Positions 6,491 to 12,906 are shown, counted from the first letter of the stretch. The stretch is 27,574 bases of DNA from Candidatus Moraniibacteriota bacterium (GCA_026396205.1 JAPLXF010000069.1:1-27574), one strand, 5' to 3'. The notes: generated by a model not told the origin, from the letters alone. Made by a program: numbers and translations.

Positions 6491-7914
6491 TGCTTCTTAA
6501 TTAAATATTCATTATTCTTCAAATCTTCAATCGCGTATCCCTTTTCCAAAATTTTATCCCGCAGTTTGTCGGATTTTTCAAAATCTTTATTATTTCTAAA
6601 GGTCTTTCTTTCTTCGGCGATTTTAATTATTTCTTCCGGAATATCTTGTTTGGCTTCAATTACAAATCCGAAAACTTTATTCATCTTTTCCCAAACCGCT
6701 AGAATATTTTTGGCTTGTTTGGTATCTAACTTATTTTCCGCGATAAGTTTATTGGTTTCGGTAATCATTTCATATAATACAGACAACGCGAGGGGAGTAT
6801 TCAAATCATCATCCATGGCTTTTTCAAACTTTTCCGTGTACTTGGAAACTTCGTTTCCAAGTGAATCTTTTTCAGATGAGATAGGTATATTTTTCAGATT
6901 ATAAACAAACTCGGAGATTTTTTGGAAATTGGTTTTAGCTTGCTCCATCACTGCCCAGGTAAAATTCATCTGGCTCCGGTAATGCGAGGACAAAATCGCC
7001 AATCGCAATTCCATCGGCGAATAGCCTTTAGCTTCAATATCTTCCAAAAAATAAAAGTTGCCCTTGGATTTGGCCATTTTTTCGCCATCGACCAGCAAAT
7101 GGCGGATATGCAGCCAGTAATTGACAAATTTTTGGCCGGTGGCGCTTTCCGACTGGGCGATTTCGGCTTCGTGGTGGGGGAAAATATTGTCTTCGCCGCC
7201 GGTATGGATATCAATCGTGTCGCCCAGATATTCCATGCTCATGGCCGAGCATTCAATATGCCAGCCGGGATAACCCACACTCCAAGGCGAATCCCATTTC
7301 ATAATGTGTTCTTTGGGGGCTTTGAGCCACAAGGCGAAATCCCAAGGATTTTTTTTGTCGGGATGTTCTTCCAGGCGCGCGCCGACTTTCAAATTTTCCA
7401 AGGTATTGCCGGAAAGTTTTCCGTAATCGGCGAATTTTGTGACATCAAAAAAAACATTGCCGTTTTTTTCATAAGCAAAACCCTTGTCAATCAGAATCTG
7501 GATGATTTTTAGCATCTGCGGGATATGGGCGGTGGCGCGAGGAAAAAAATGCGCCGGTAAAATATTCAAAGCCTTTTCAGTTTCGTGGAAATAATTTTCA
7601 TAAAAGCCGGCAATTTCCGCCGGTGTCTTTTTTTCCGCCAAAGCTTTTTTTTCAATCTTGTCCTCGCCGGTATCGCCCTGGGCCACATTATCCTCCATCA
7701 AATGTCCGACATCGGTAATATTTTTAATCTGCCGGACTTCAAAGCTGGAGTATTCCAAAAATTTCCGTAAAACATCAGGAATCAAATACGCCCGCAGATT
7801 GCCGATATGGATCCGGTCATAAACCGTCGGCCCGCAGATATACATAGATACTTTTCCTGCGTTGAGCGGCCTAAATCCTTCTTTTTGTTTGGATAAAGTA
7901 TTGTAAATCTTCAT
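6487..7914 (-). CDS. cysS: Cysteinyl-tRNA synthetase
   Basis: Charges tRNA-Cys with cysteine. At 475 aa it is full length. The class I signatures are present: HIGN at residues 36-39 in GPTVYDRIHIGNLRAYL and KMAKS at 279-283 in GEKMAKSKGN. Zinc ligands are visible: Cys27 in YICGPT, Cys222 in GWHIECSAMS, and His247/His248 with Glu in NIFPHHEAEIAQSE. The C-terminal DALR-like helical region and a Lys-rich tail with DFEKSDKLRDKI follow, as in typical bacterial CysRS. The start at 7914 fits the family N-terminus. A 48-aa ORF overlaps its stop, and upstream on the same strand are the GIY-YIG cassette and corA. Confidence 0.97.
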   Translation of the reverse strand: MKIYNTLSKQKEGFRPLNAGKVSMYICGPTVYDRIHIGNLRAYLIPDVLRKFLEYSSFEVRQIKNITDVGHLMEDNVAQGDTGEDKIEKKALAEKKTPAEIAGFYENYFHETEKALNILPAHFFPRATAHIPQMLKIIQILIDKGFAYEKNGNVFFDVTKFADYGKLSGNTLENLKVGARLEEHPDKKNPWDFALWLKAPKEHIMKWDSPWSVGYPGWHIECSAMSMEYLGDTIDIHTGGEDNIFPHHEAEIAQSESATGQKFVNYWLHIRHLLVDGEKMAKSKGNFYFLEDIEAKGYSPMELRLAILSSHYRSQMNFTWAVMEQAKTNFQKISEFVYNLKNIPISSEKDSLGNEVSKYTEKFEKAMDDDLNTPLALSVLYEMITETNKLIAENKLDTKQAKNILAVWEKMNKVFGFVIEAKQDIPEEIIKIAEERKTFRNNKDFEKSDKLRDKILEKGYAIEDLKNNEYLIKKQ

Positions 7915-7921
7915 TTTTACT

Positions 7922-8270
7922 TGTCATCCTGAGCGAAGCGAAGGATCTCGTCATTCTTCAGATAAATCCCTGAATTCAGGATTAGTTTTTTTAATTAAAT
8001 CTATTTTCTTTTTTCTAATCCAGCCTTTTATGGTTTTCTCGGCAGCAATAGCATCAATCGGCATGGAAAATGTTTCGTAATATACTAACTTATCTACATT
8101 ATATTTTTCAGTAAAACCCTTGATTATTTTATTTTTATGTTGCCACATCCTATTTTCCAGATTACTTGTGAAACCAGTATATAAAACGGTATTTCTTTTA
8201 TTAGTGGCTATGTATACATAGAAAGTTTTTTGCATATTTTACGAGATTCTTCACTGTGTTCAGAATGACA
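7922..8270. mobile_element. GIY-YIG cassette bounded by terminal inverted repeats
   Basis: The left end (7922-7951, TGTCATCCTGAG... to GGATCTCGTC) and the reverse complement of the right end (8240-8270, TGTCATTCTGAAC... to GAATCTCGTA) match over about 30 bp with few changes. Each end also folds on itself (ATCCT/AGGAT on the left, ATTCT/AGAAT on the right). The only content is the GIY-YIG gene, whose stop lies at the inner edge of the left repeat. The same TGTCAT-CTGA family recurs without a gene at 9195-9256. A target-site duplication is not evident. Confidence 0.7.
7951..8235 (-). CDS. GIY-YIG nuclease-domain protein (UPF0213/YhbQ-like)
   Basis: A single-domain 94-aa member of the GIY-YIG superfamily. 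The two signature strands are present in YVYIATNKRNTVLYTGFTSNL, with the family Arg at residue 29 (ENRMWQHK) and the metal-binding Glu in the AIAAEKTIKGWIRKKKIDLI helix. The C-terminus is only a short tail, with no DNA-binding add-on. Relatives include the structure-specific Slx1 nucleases and stand-alone UPF0213 proteins. The gene lies entirely inside inverted repeats between cysS and corA. It has no recognisable SD. Activity is inferred from the retained motif residues. Confidence 0.88.
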   Translation of the reverse strand: MQKTFYVYIATNKRNTVLYTGFTSNLENRMWQHKNKIIKGFTEKYNVDKLVYYETFSMPIDAIAAEKTIKGWIRKKKIDLIKKTNPEFRDLSEE

Positions 8271-8274
8271 TTGG

Positions 8275-9201
8275 TCACAGCCACTTTTTAGCTTTGAAAA
8301 TCGCAATGGTAATGGCGGCAATAATAAAAGCGATCCCAATGTGCAACCAAAAACCGGAAGCGTATTTGCCGAATGGAATATCGGCGCTCATAGCCAAAAA
8401 ATTGGAATAAACCGTCAGCGGCAGCATAATGGCGGAAAAAATCGTCAGAACCTTCATGGTCACATCCAATTTGGTGGAAAGCAGGGAATTGTTGGTTTCC
8501 TCCAATGATTCTATGGTTTCTTTTTCGCTTTCCAGATTATTCCAAATGCGGATATTGGTGCCGACCAAATCCTGAAAATAAGGCTTGAGTTCCGGGCCAA
8601 TCAGCCGGTATTCTTTTTGCACCAGCGATTCAATGATGGATCTCTGGGGCTTCATCGTGCGGCGAAAATGGAGAATATCCCGCTTGACCTTGGAAATTTC
8701 CAGCACCATTTCTTTTTCATTGCCTTTGAAAGTTTCCTTTTCAATCCGTTCCAATTTTTTGGAAATATTGTCCAATTTCGGGAAGCAGGATTCCAGCAGT
8801 TTTTCAATAATATAGTGCATCAGTTTGGCGGGCGATTCGCTCATTAGAATTTCCCGCTTTTGATCGTCGTTTTTAAGCGAATGAAAAATTTCGGACAATT
8901 GGGAAATTTCCTTGAAATGCGAAGTGATTAGCGCGTTCTCGGTAATCACCATGTCGATTTCTCCCGGGTAAGTGGTTTTTTGCTCGCGATCAAAAAGCGG
9001 AATATGGATGGCCAGATACAGGCAGGTGTCATATTCCGAAGCCTTGGGCCGGATAGTCGGCGTGGAAAATTCATCCACCAGAATCGGGTGCAGATTGAAG
9101 CGCTTTTGGATGGAATTGATGTCCGACTTTTCCGGCCGGTGGATATCAATCCAGCTGAATTTGGATGATTGTATTTCTTGCATAATTTTAGTATTTGTCA
9201 T
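8275..9201 (-). CDS. corA: CorA-family divalent-cation transporter-like protein lacking the GMN motif
   Basis: CorA proteins are pentameric Mg2+/Co2+ channels with a large cytoplasmic domain and two C-terminal membrane helices. This 308-aa protein has the long helical region (KLERIEKETFKGNEKEMVLEISKVKRDILHFRRTMKPQR), then the first helix VLTIFSAIMLPLTVYSNFLAMSA, the second helix GFWLHIGIAFIIAAITIAIF and the family ending KAKKWL. The universal YGMN at the pore mouth is replaced by YSNFLAMS, so selectivity or transport may differ. The ATG at 9201 lies within the arm of a palindromic repeat. The next Met (9183, MQEIQSSKFSWIDIHRPEKS) may be the ancestral start. Its promoter is at 9315-9287, so the leader contains the whole palindrome. 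Confidence 0.88.
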   Translation of the reverse strand: MTNTKIMQEIQSSKFSWIDIHRPEKSDINSIQKRFNLHPILVDEFSTPTIRPKASEYDTCLYLAIHIPLFDREQKTTYPGEIDMVITENALITSHFKEISQLSEIFHSLKNDDQKREILMSESPAKLMHYIIEKLLESCFPKLDNISKKLERIEKETFKGNEKEMVLEISKVKRDILHFRRTMKPQRSIIESLVQKEYRLIGPELKPYFQDLVGTNIRIWNNLESEKETIESLEETNNSLLSTKLDVTMKVLTIFSAIMLPLTVYSNFLAMSADIPFGKYASGFWLHIGIAFIIAAITIAIFKAKKWL

Positions 9202-9256
9202 CCTGAACTTGTTTCAGGATCTCAAATTAGATGCTGAAATAAATTCAGCATGACAA
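9195..9256. repeat. Four-way-junction palindrome across the corA start
   Basis: The outer stem TTGTCAT/ATGACAA (9195-9201 with 9250-9256) encloses three contiguous hairpins: CCTGAA/TTCAGG (9202-9218), ATCT/AGAT (9219-9232) and GCTGAA/TTCAGC (9233-9249). There is no unpaired base between them. The ends match the terminal repeats of the GIY-YIG cassette. The corA ATG is part of the outer stem. Confidence 0.85.
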
Positions 9257-9286
9257 GATGCTATTTATTTTGTTATTTATATCATC

Positions 9287-9315
9287 ATTCTACCAAGAAA
9301 TAAGTATTTTGACAA
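9287..9315 (-). promoter_or_regulatory. Promoter of corA
   Basis: On the minus strand TTGTCA (9315-9310), 17 bp, TAGAAT (9292-9287). Its -35 overlaps the -35 of the divergent yidD promoter. Confidence 0.65.
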
Positions 9316-9338
9316 AAAGAAATAAAAAGCGCTAGATT
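9309..9338 (+). promoter_or_regulatory. Promoter of yidD
   Basis: TTGACA (9309-9314), an 18-bp spacer and TAGATT (9333-9338). The hexamer shares its bases with the corA -35 on the opposite strand. Confidence 0.55.
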
Positions 9339-9405
9339 AAATAAGCGATACTAATCTACGAATCAGCATTCGAATGACACGAATGATAAATTTCAGATTT
9401 TGCAT

Positions 9406-9639
9406 ATGAAGAAGATAATACTGATTTTAATAAAGTTATACCAAAAAACCCTGTCGCTGGACCATGGCTGGCTTTCCTATGTTTACAGCGAAAGATTGTG
9501 CCGGTTCCATCCGACTTGCTCACAATATACTTACGAAGCCATAGATAAATACGGAATTTTGAAAGGCATCTGGCTGGGAATCAAAAGGATTTGCCGGTGC
9601 CACCCGTGGAATGACGGAGGATACGATCCGATTCCGTAG
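9406..9639 (+). CDS. yidD: Membrane protein insertion efficiency factor YidD
   Basis: YidD is a small membrane-associated protein that helps YidC-dependent insertion. The 77-aa product has the N-terminal amphipathic helix KKIILILIKLYQKTLS and the family signature CRFHPTCSQYTYEAIDKYG with the later CRCHPWNDGGYDPIP. Three conserved cysteines are present. The start chosen is the ATG at 9406; a TTG two codons earlier is in frame but unsupported. No SD is visible. In many bacteria yidD sits in the rpmH-rnpA-yidC cluster; here it stands alone, divergent from corA, followed by a terminator. Confidence 0.95.
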   Translation: MKKIILILIKLYQKTLSLDHGWLSYVYSERLCRFHPTCSQYTYEAIDKYGILKGIWLGIKRICRCHPWNDGGYDPIP

Positions 9640-9680
9640 ATCACATAACACATAGCGCATAACATAAAACATGAATAAAT

Positions 9681-9717
9681 AAAGGGACAGTTGAAACCAG
9701 CTGTCCTTTTTAATTTT
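9681..9717 (+). terminator. Intrinsic terminator of yidD
   Basis: GGGACAG (9684-9690) pairs with CTGTCC (9701-9706) and is followed by a T-rich run. Confidence 0.8.
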
Positions 9718-9720
9718 TGT

Positions 9721-9812
9721 CTAAATCTTTGATTTAGGTATAAAAATTAACCCCGTATTAAGCCCTGCTTTAGTGCGGGGTTCTTGTCTTTACTTATTAT
9801 ATCATGTATGTT
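9721..9812 (+). other. Two hairpins and a weak promoter before the 26-aa peptide gene
   Basis: A perfect CTAAATC/GATTTAG hairpin (9721-9737) is followed by AACCCCG/CGGGGTT (9749-9755 with 9775-9781), which encloses an imperfect CCCTGC stem. TTGTCT (9784-9789), 17 bp and TATGTT (9807-9812) could be the promoter of the 26-aa gene. Nothing else coding lies in 9640-9882. Confidence 0.4.
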
Positions 9813-9882
9813 AGTATTTAATTAAATCGTTCAGTTGTTTTACATTAGAATATTAACCTTTTTGCAGAATAAGGAGGAGAGT

Positions 9883-9963
9883 ATGTCGATTCAGGAAATA
9901 GCTCTTGCAATATTGCTCTTTGTATTTGTTGCAATGGGAATTTTTGTTCGTATTTGCGGTTAA
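9883..9963 (+). CDS. 26-aa single-span membrane peptide
   Basis: AAGGAGGAG precedes an ATG at ideal distance, and the frame ends in TAA at 9963 with a strong intrinsic terminator 27 bp later. The product, MSIQEIALAILLFVFVAMGI followed by FVRICG, is one hydrophobic helix of about 18 residues with an acidic N-terminal side, one Arg and one Cys at the C-terminus. It is typical of regulatory small membrane proteins or of single-helix toxins. No antisense RNA promoter or antitoxin gene is evident next to it. No family is recognised. The isolated, fully equipped expression unit strongly suggests a real gene despite its length. Confidence 0.65.
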   Translation: MSIQEIALAILLFVFVAMGIFVRICG

Positions 9964-9989
9964 GTTATTAATGCAGTTAAATTTTTATC

Positions 9990-10020
9990 AAAGTCCCGGA
10001 AAAAAAACGGGACTTTTTTT
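9990..10020 (+). terminator. Strong intrinsic terminator after the 26-aa gene
   Basis: AAAGTCCCG (9990-9998) pairs perfectly with CGGGACTTT (10008-10016) and is followed by a T-run. Confidence 0.93.
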
Positions 10021-10041
10021 ATTTACCCCAAAACGAAAGAT

Positions 10042-10069
10042 TTGACAGGTTTTATAAGTATAATACAAT
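10042..10069 (+). promoter_or_regulatory. hrcA promoter
   Basis: TTGACA (10042-10047), a 16-bp spacer and TACAAT (10064-10069). A second TATAAT (10059-10064) has no -35 at proper distance. The CIRCE operator begins 5 bp after the -10 and covers the start of transcription. Confidence 0.8.
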
Positions 10070-10073
10070 ATGA

Positions 10074-10100
10074 TTAGCACTCGGACTTGACGAGTGCTAA
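10074..10100 (+). promoter_or_regulatory. Perfect CIRCE operator
   Basis: TTAGCACTC, nine bases, GAGTGCTAA: the exact consensus of the HrcA operator. It lies just after the hrcA promoter, so hrcA is autorepressed and the downstream grpE fusion is co-regulated with it. Confidence 0.97.
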
Positions 10101-10126
10101 ACAGTTGTCTATAATGGAAATATGAA

Positions 10127-10231
10127 CCCCGTTACAACTTTTAAGTTAAAGTTAGAACAGGGTCATAAACAATAATTATTAATCGTTTTGATAAAGCTAT
10201 TTTTATAGCTATTTCAAAAGTTGTAACGGGG
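10127..10231 (+). promoter_or_regulatory. Long-range stem in the hrcA leader ending on the start codon
   Basis: CCCCGTTACAACTTTT (10127-10142) pairs perfectly with AAAAGTTGTAACGGGG (10216-10231), 16 bp. The last G is the first base of the hrcA GTG. The 73-nt interior holds AGCTAT/ATAGCT (10195-10210) and a weaker AT hairpin. It would occlude ribosome access to the GTG. Confidence 0.75.
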
Positions 10232-10974
10232 TGAATTCAAGGCAGGAAAAAATACTCGGCGCGATCGTCGAAGAATATACCGAAACGGCCATTGCGGTCG
10301 GCTCGGAAGTTTTGCTTGATAAATATGATTTTAATGTCAGTTCGGCGACCATCAGAGCCGATATGTCCAAGTTGGAAAAAGAAGGCTTTTTGCACCAGCC
10401 GCATATCAGCGCCGGACGGATTCCGACCGACAAGGGCTACCGCTATTTCGTGGAAAAAATCATGCCGGAACAGAAATTGTCTTTAAGTGATCAAAAAAAA
10501 TTACAAACCGAAATTTTAAAACTGCGGGCGCAAAAAAATCGCTTGACTCGGACGACTGCCAAACTTTTAGCTTCACTTTCCGGCAGTCTCGCCATTACCG
10601 GCGCCAAAGAAGAATTATTTGATTTCGGCATTCACGAGCTTTTGGAAAATCCGGAATTTAAAAATATTGACGAATTTTCCAAAATGGCGGAAGCCTTGGA
10701 TTATTTGGATGAAAATGTGGAAGCAATTTTGAAAAAAGTTAAACAAGGCGAAACCAAAATATTTATCGGCCAGGAAAATCCCATCAAGGGCATTGCCGGC
10801 AGTTCTTCCATGGTCGTTTCCACCTACAAAACCAAATCAGGCGAAAAAGCGGTCTTGGCTCTCATCGGTCCCAAAAGAATGAAGTATGCTAAGAACAAAT
10901 CAATACTCGATTATATGAAAAAACTTTTGAGCTCTTCGGCGGTAATAATTATAGTATTTGGTATCTGGTATTAA
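10231..10974 (+). CDS. hrcA: Heat-inducible transcription repressor HrcA (short form)
   Basis: HrcA binds CIRCE and represses chaperone genes; GroE normally keeps it folded. Residues 1-76 are the winged helix with the hallmark SSATIRADMSKLEKEGFLHQPHISAGRIPTDKGYRYFV. The C-terminal effector domain is shortened: 247 aa in total against about 340. The final conserved region (IGQENPIKGIAGSSSMVVSTY, ALIGPKRMKYAKNKSILDYMKKLL) is kept, and a hydrophobic tail VIIIVFGIWY follows. GTG at 10231 matches the usual N-terminus; no SD is placed for it. The perfect CIRCE upstream confirms the identity. The Nudix-GrpE gene starts 17 bp after its stop. Confidence 0.95.
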   Translation: MNSRQEKILGAIVEEYTETAIAVGSEVLLDKYDFNVSSATIRADMSKLEKEGFLHQPHISAGRIPTDKGYRYFVEKIMPEQKLSLSDQKKLQTEILKLRAQKNRLTRTTAKLLASLSGSLAITGAKEELFDFGIHELLENPEFKNIDEFSKMAEALDYLDENVEAILKKVKQGETKIFIGQENPIKGIAGSSSMVVSTYKTKSGEKAVLALIGPKRMKYAKNKSILDYMKKLLSSSAVIIIVFGIWY

Positions 10975-10991
10975 GTATTTAGTATATTTTT

Positions 10992-11864
10992 ATGACGGAC
11001 AAAAACAAAATAGCAAATAAGCAATATCCGGAACCGTGCGCAGGGGGATTGATTGTAAATCCGGAAGGGAAAATATTGCTTGCTAAAACCCACAAATGGA
11101 ATGATAAATATGGTTTTGCGGGCGGACACATTGAATTTGGAGAAAAAATAGAAGATGCCATCAAAAGAGAAATGAAAGAAGAGACGAATTTAGATGTCGA
11201 AGTGGTTGATTTTTTAAGCGCGGACGAAAGTATTTTTTCAAAATCTTACCATAAAGAAAGGAAGCATTTGATTTTTCTGGATTATCTTTGCCAGGATAAT
11301 GGAAAACTAGAGGTTAAAATGAACGATGAATTCCACAAAGAATATGGCTGGTATACGCCCGAGGAAGCCCTGAAGCTGGATTTAGCTGATGGAGTAAAAA
11401 AAGTAATCGAAAAATATATAGATTACAAAAAACAGAAAGGATATCTAGACAGCTGGAAAAGATGCGTCGCGGATTTTGAAAATTACAAAAAGCGCCAATC
11501 GGAAAATTTGGCCGAGATGATCAAATATTCCAACCAAGGCATGATTTTGGAAATTCTGCCGGTACTGGATAATTTCCACGCTTCGACCGACCATATTCCG
11601 GAAGACCAGAAAGACAATGCTTGGGTAGTGGGCATTATGCACATTCAGAAACAATTGGAAAAAGTCCTCGCTGATAACGACGTTACAGAAATAGAAACCA
11701 AGGTTGGCGATAATTTTGATCCCGCTTTGCACGAGGCTGTGCAAGCAGACACGAAAGAAACGGATAAAAACACGAAAGAAAACCACCAAATAAAAAAAGT
11801 TATTTTGAAAGGATATAAAATGGGAGAAAAAGTAATTCGAGCAGCGAGAGTAATAGTCAAGTAA
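10992..11864 (+). CDS. grpE: Nudix hydrolase-GrpE fusion protein
   Basis: GrpE is the nucleotide exchange factor of DnaK. Residues 150-290 are GrpE: the coiled-coil start YLDSWKRCVADFENYKKRQSE, then ILPVLDNFHASTDH, the WVVGIMHIQKQLEKVLADNDV segment, GDNFDPALHEAV and the C-terminal beta part KKVILKGYKMGEKVIRAARVIVK. Residues 13-145 form a complete Nudix domain with box G45-x5-E51-x7-R59-E60-x2-E63-E64, the final Gly being Asn66. No internal stop or good internal start separates them, and the linker helix (VKKVIEKYIDYKKQKG) is continuous. Nudix enzymes cleave NDP-X compounds such as nucleotides or their oxidised forms. An association with nucleotide exchange in DnaK is an inference. The ATG lies in an AT-only context without SD, 17 bp after hrcA. 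Confidence 0.93.
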   Translation: MTDKNKIANKQYPEPCAGGLIVNPEGKILLAKTHKWNDKYGFAGGHIEFGEKIEDAIKREMKEETNLDVEVVDFLSADESIFSKSYHKERKHLIFLDYLCQDNGKLEVKMNDEFHKEYGWYTPEEALKLDLADGVKKVIEKYIDYKKQKGYLDSWKRCVADFENYKKRQSENLAEMIKYSNQGMILEILPVLDNFHASTDHIPEDQKDNAWVVGIMHIQKQLEKVLADNDVTEIETKVGDNFDPALHEAVQADTKETDKNTKENHQIKKVILKGYKMGEKVIRAARVIVK

Positions 11865-11875
11865 TTTTTTCTTCT

Positions 11876-11910
11876 GCTATCCTTGTTTTTTAGAAAAAAC
11901 TAAGGATAGC
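11876..11910 (+). terminator. Large hairpin after the grpE fusion gene
   Basis: GCTATCCTT (11876-11884) pairs with AAGGATAGC (11902-11910), and the interior GTTTTTT/AAAAAAC closes further, giving about 16 pairs with one bulge. No T-run follows, so termination efficiency is uncertain; RNA 3'-end protection is an alternative. Confidence 0.6.
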
Positions 11911-11944
11911 GCCAAGAGAAAGTTATGAAGTTCATTTAAAAGGA

Positions 11945-11980
11945 TAAAAAAACTCGGTCATCTTATTAAAGACAACCGAG
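11945..11980 (-). terminator. Intrinsic terminator of the 96-aa minus-strand gene
   Basis: On the minus strand CTCGGT and ACCGAG (11980-11975 with 11958-11953) close a loop and are followed by seven T opposite A11946-11952. Confidence 0.85.
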
Positions 11981-11997
11981 CCGTGTGGATAAAATAA

Positions 11998-12288
11998 TCA
12001 CAGCAATGCTTTATCTATTTTTTTATAAAGCGCTATGATTTTTTCGAGCCTTTCGATTACAAGTTGCTGTAAAGTAAAATTTTCGTAGCAATTCTTAAAT
12101 CTCAACTCTACTCTTCGATCAATCAGTGTGGGTTTAAAGGCGAGGATAATCTGAATTTTATCCAGAGCATCCGTAAGAGTGTTAATGGAACTTCGATCAA
12201 CAATTTTTTTAAGCTCCTTTATGGCTTCAAAGCAATCGTCAGTTATCAGTATTATTTCTGCATGTGAAAATTCATTTAGTTTTTTCAT
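11998..12288 (-). CDS. Hypothetical protein, 96 aa
   Basis: The ATG at 12288 follows GGAGGG at good spacing, and a TTGACT-17-TAGATT promoter lies 60-85 bp upstream. The protein is soluble and predicted all-helical: acidic N-terminal half (NEFSHAEIILITDDCFEAIKELKKIVD), then alternating charged and hydrophobic positions to the end (LQQLVIERLEKIIALYKKIDKALL). It has two cysteines and no known motif. It shares size, orientation and expression layout with the neighbouring 112-aa gene, and the two may be related or work together. No function can be assigned. Confidence 0.7.
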   Translation of the reverse strand: MKKLNEFSHAEIILITDDCFEAIKELKKIVDRSSINTLTDALDKIQIILAFKPTLIDRRVELRFKNCYENFTLQQLVIERLEKIIALYKKIDKALL

Positions 12289-12344
12289 AAACCCTCCATA
12301 AGATATGTTTTTGTTAAATAACCTCGTTCACTTTTCAGCTAGTT

Positions 12345-12373
12345 AATCTAGCAAAATAAGTCAGAAAAGTCAA
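12345..12373 (-). promoter_or_regulatory. Promoter of the 96-aa gene
   Basis: On the minus strand TTGACT (12373-12368), 17 bp, TAGATT (12350-12345). Confidence 0.65.
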
Positions 12374-12409
12374 CTAGTTTATTTCGCAAGAAATAATAGT
12401 ACATTATAA

Positions 12410-12446
12410 AAGAAAAACGACCCCGATCATGATTGACCGAAGCCGT
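12410..12446 (-). terminator. Possible terminator of the 112-aa gene
   Basis: On the minus strand a 12-pair stem containing several G-T wobbles (12446 to 12419, with CGATCATGATTG at the top) is followed by TTTTTCTTTT. It is weaker than the other terminators here. Confidence 0.45.
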
Positions 12447-12475
12447 AGGTAGAAATTATCATCCAAAAATGTTGA

Positions 12476-12814
12476 CTATTTACCGAACATTTTGAGGATA
12501 TCACCGGATATTTTTCGAAACTTCATGAATTTATCGCAAAGCTTATTAAAATTTCTAAGATCAGTAATTGTTCCATTGAGTAATCTGCTGTTCTCGTCAG
12601 ACAAGATTAAATGCATCGCTTTTCCCTTATGTTCATTTACTAAGCTATTGAGAACATGTGTAAGGTCACTTACAGAGATATCAGTAGCCAACTTTAGTTC
12701 TCCGAGATTAATATTGTGAAGTTCTAAATTATTATCGAAATCACAAACAAATTTTTGACAGAATCCCAATAATATCCCCATCTCCTTTTTAGATATAGAA
12801 TAATTATTTTTCAT
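12476..12814 (-). CDS. Hypothetical protein, 112 aa
   Basis: The ATG at 12814 follows TTAGGAGGC, a strong SD, and a TTGACT-17-TAGTAT promoter lies upstream. The protein is soluble and helical. It has a mid region LKLATDISVSDLTHVLNSLVNEHKGKAMHLILS whose spacing recalls a helix-turn-helix or a small regulatory fold, though no signature is convincing. The C-terminus is basic (KLCDKFMKFRKISGDILKMFGK). There is no signal peptide or membrane helix. Together with the 96-aa gene it forms an orphan block between grpE and dnaK, facing against both. Confidence 0.7.
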   Translation of the reverse strand: MKNNYSISKKEMGILLGFCQKFVCDFDNNLELHNINLGELKLATDISVSDLTHVLNSLVNEHKGKAMHLILSDENSRLLNGTITDLRNFNKLCDKFMKFRKISGDILKMFGK

Positions 12815-12870
12815 AAAGCCTCCTAAAAATATATGTTGTTAAGGTAGATCCTCCTGGTAGTTGACTAGAT

Positions 12871-12899
12871 ATACTATAACATCTGACTCCAAAAGTCAA
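12871..12899 (-). promoter_or_regulatory. Promoter of the 112-aa gene
   Basis: On the minus strand TTGACT (12899-12894), 17 bp, TAGTAT (12876-12871). A spare AGGAGG (near 12851-12856) lies in the leader without a start codon after it. Confidence 0.65.
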
Positions 12900-12906
12900 G
12901 CCCAGC

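Noticed and set aside
6922..7512. 196-aa open frame antisense to cysS
   Set aside because: The overlap lies across the HIGN-KMSKS core of cysS, with no SD or conserved motif on the plus strand.
9721..9781. Riboswitch or further junction palindrome before the 26-aa gene
   Set aside because: Two simple hairpins are visible, but outer stems do not enclose them and no known aptamer signature is recognised.
12840..12870. Additional tiny ORF behind the spare AGGAGG on the minus strand
   Set aside because: No ATG, GTG or TTG lies at a usable distance before the next SD.
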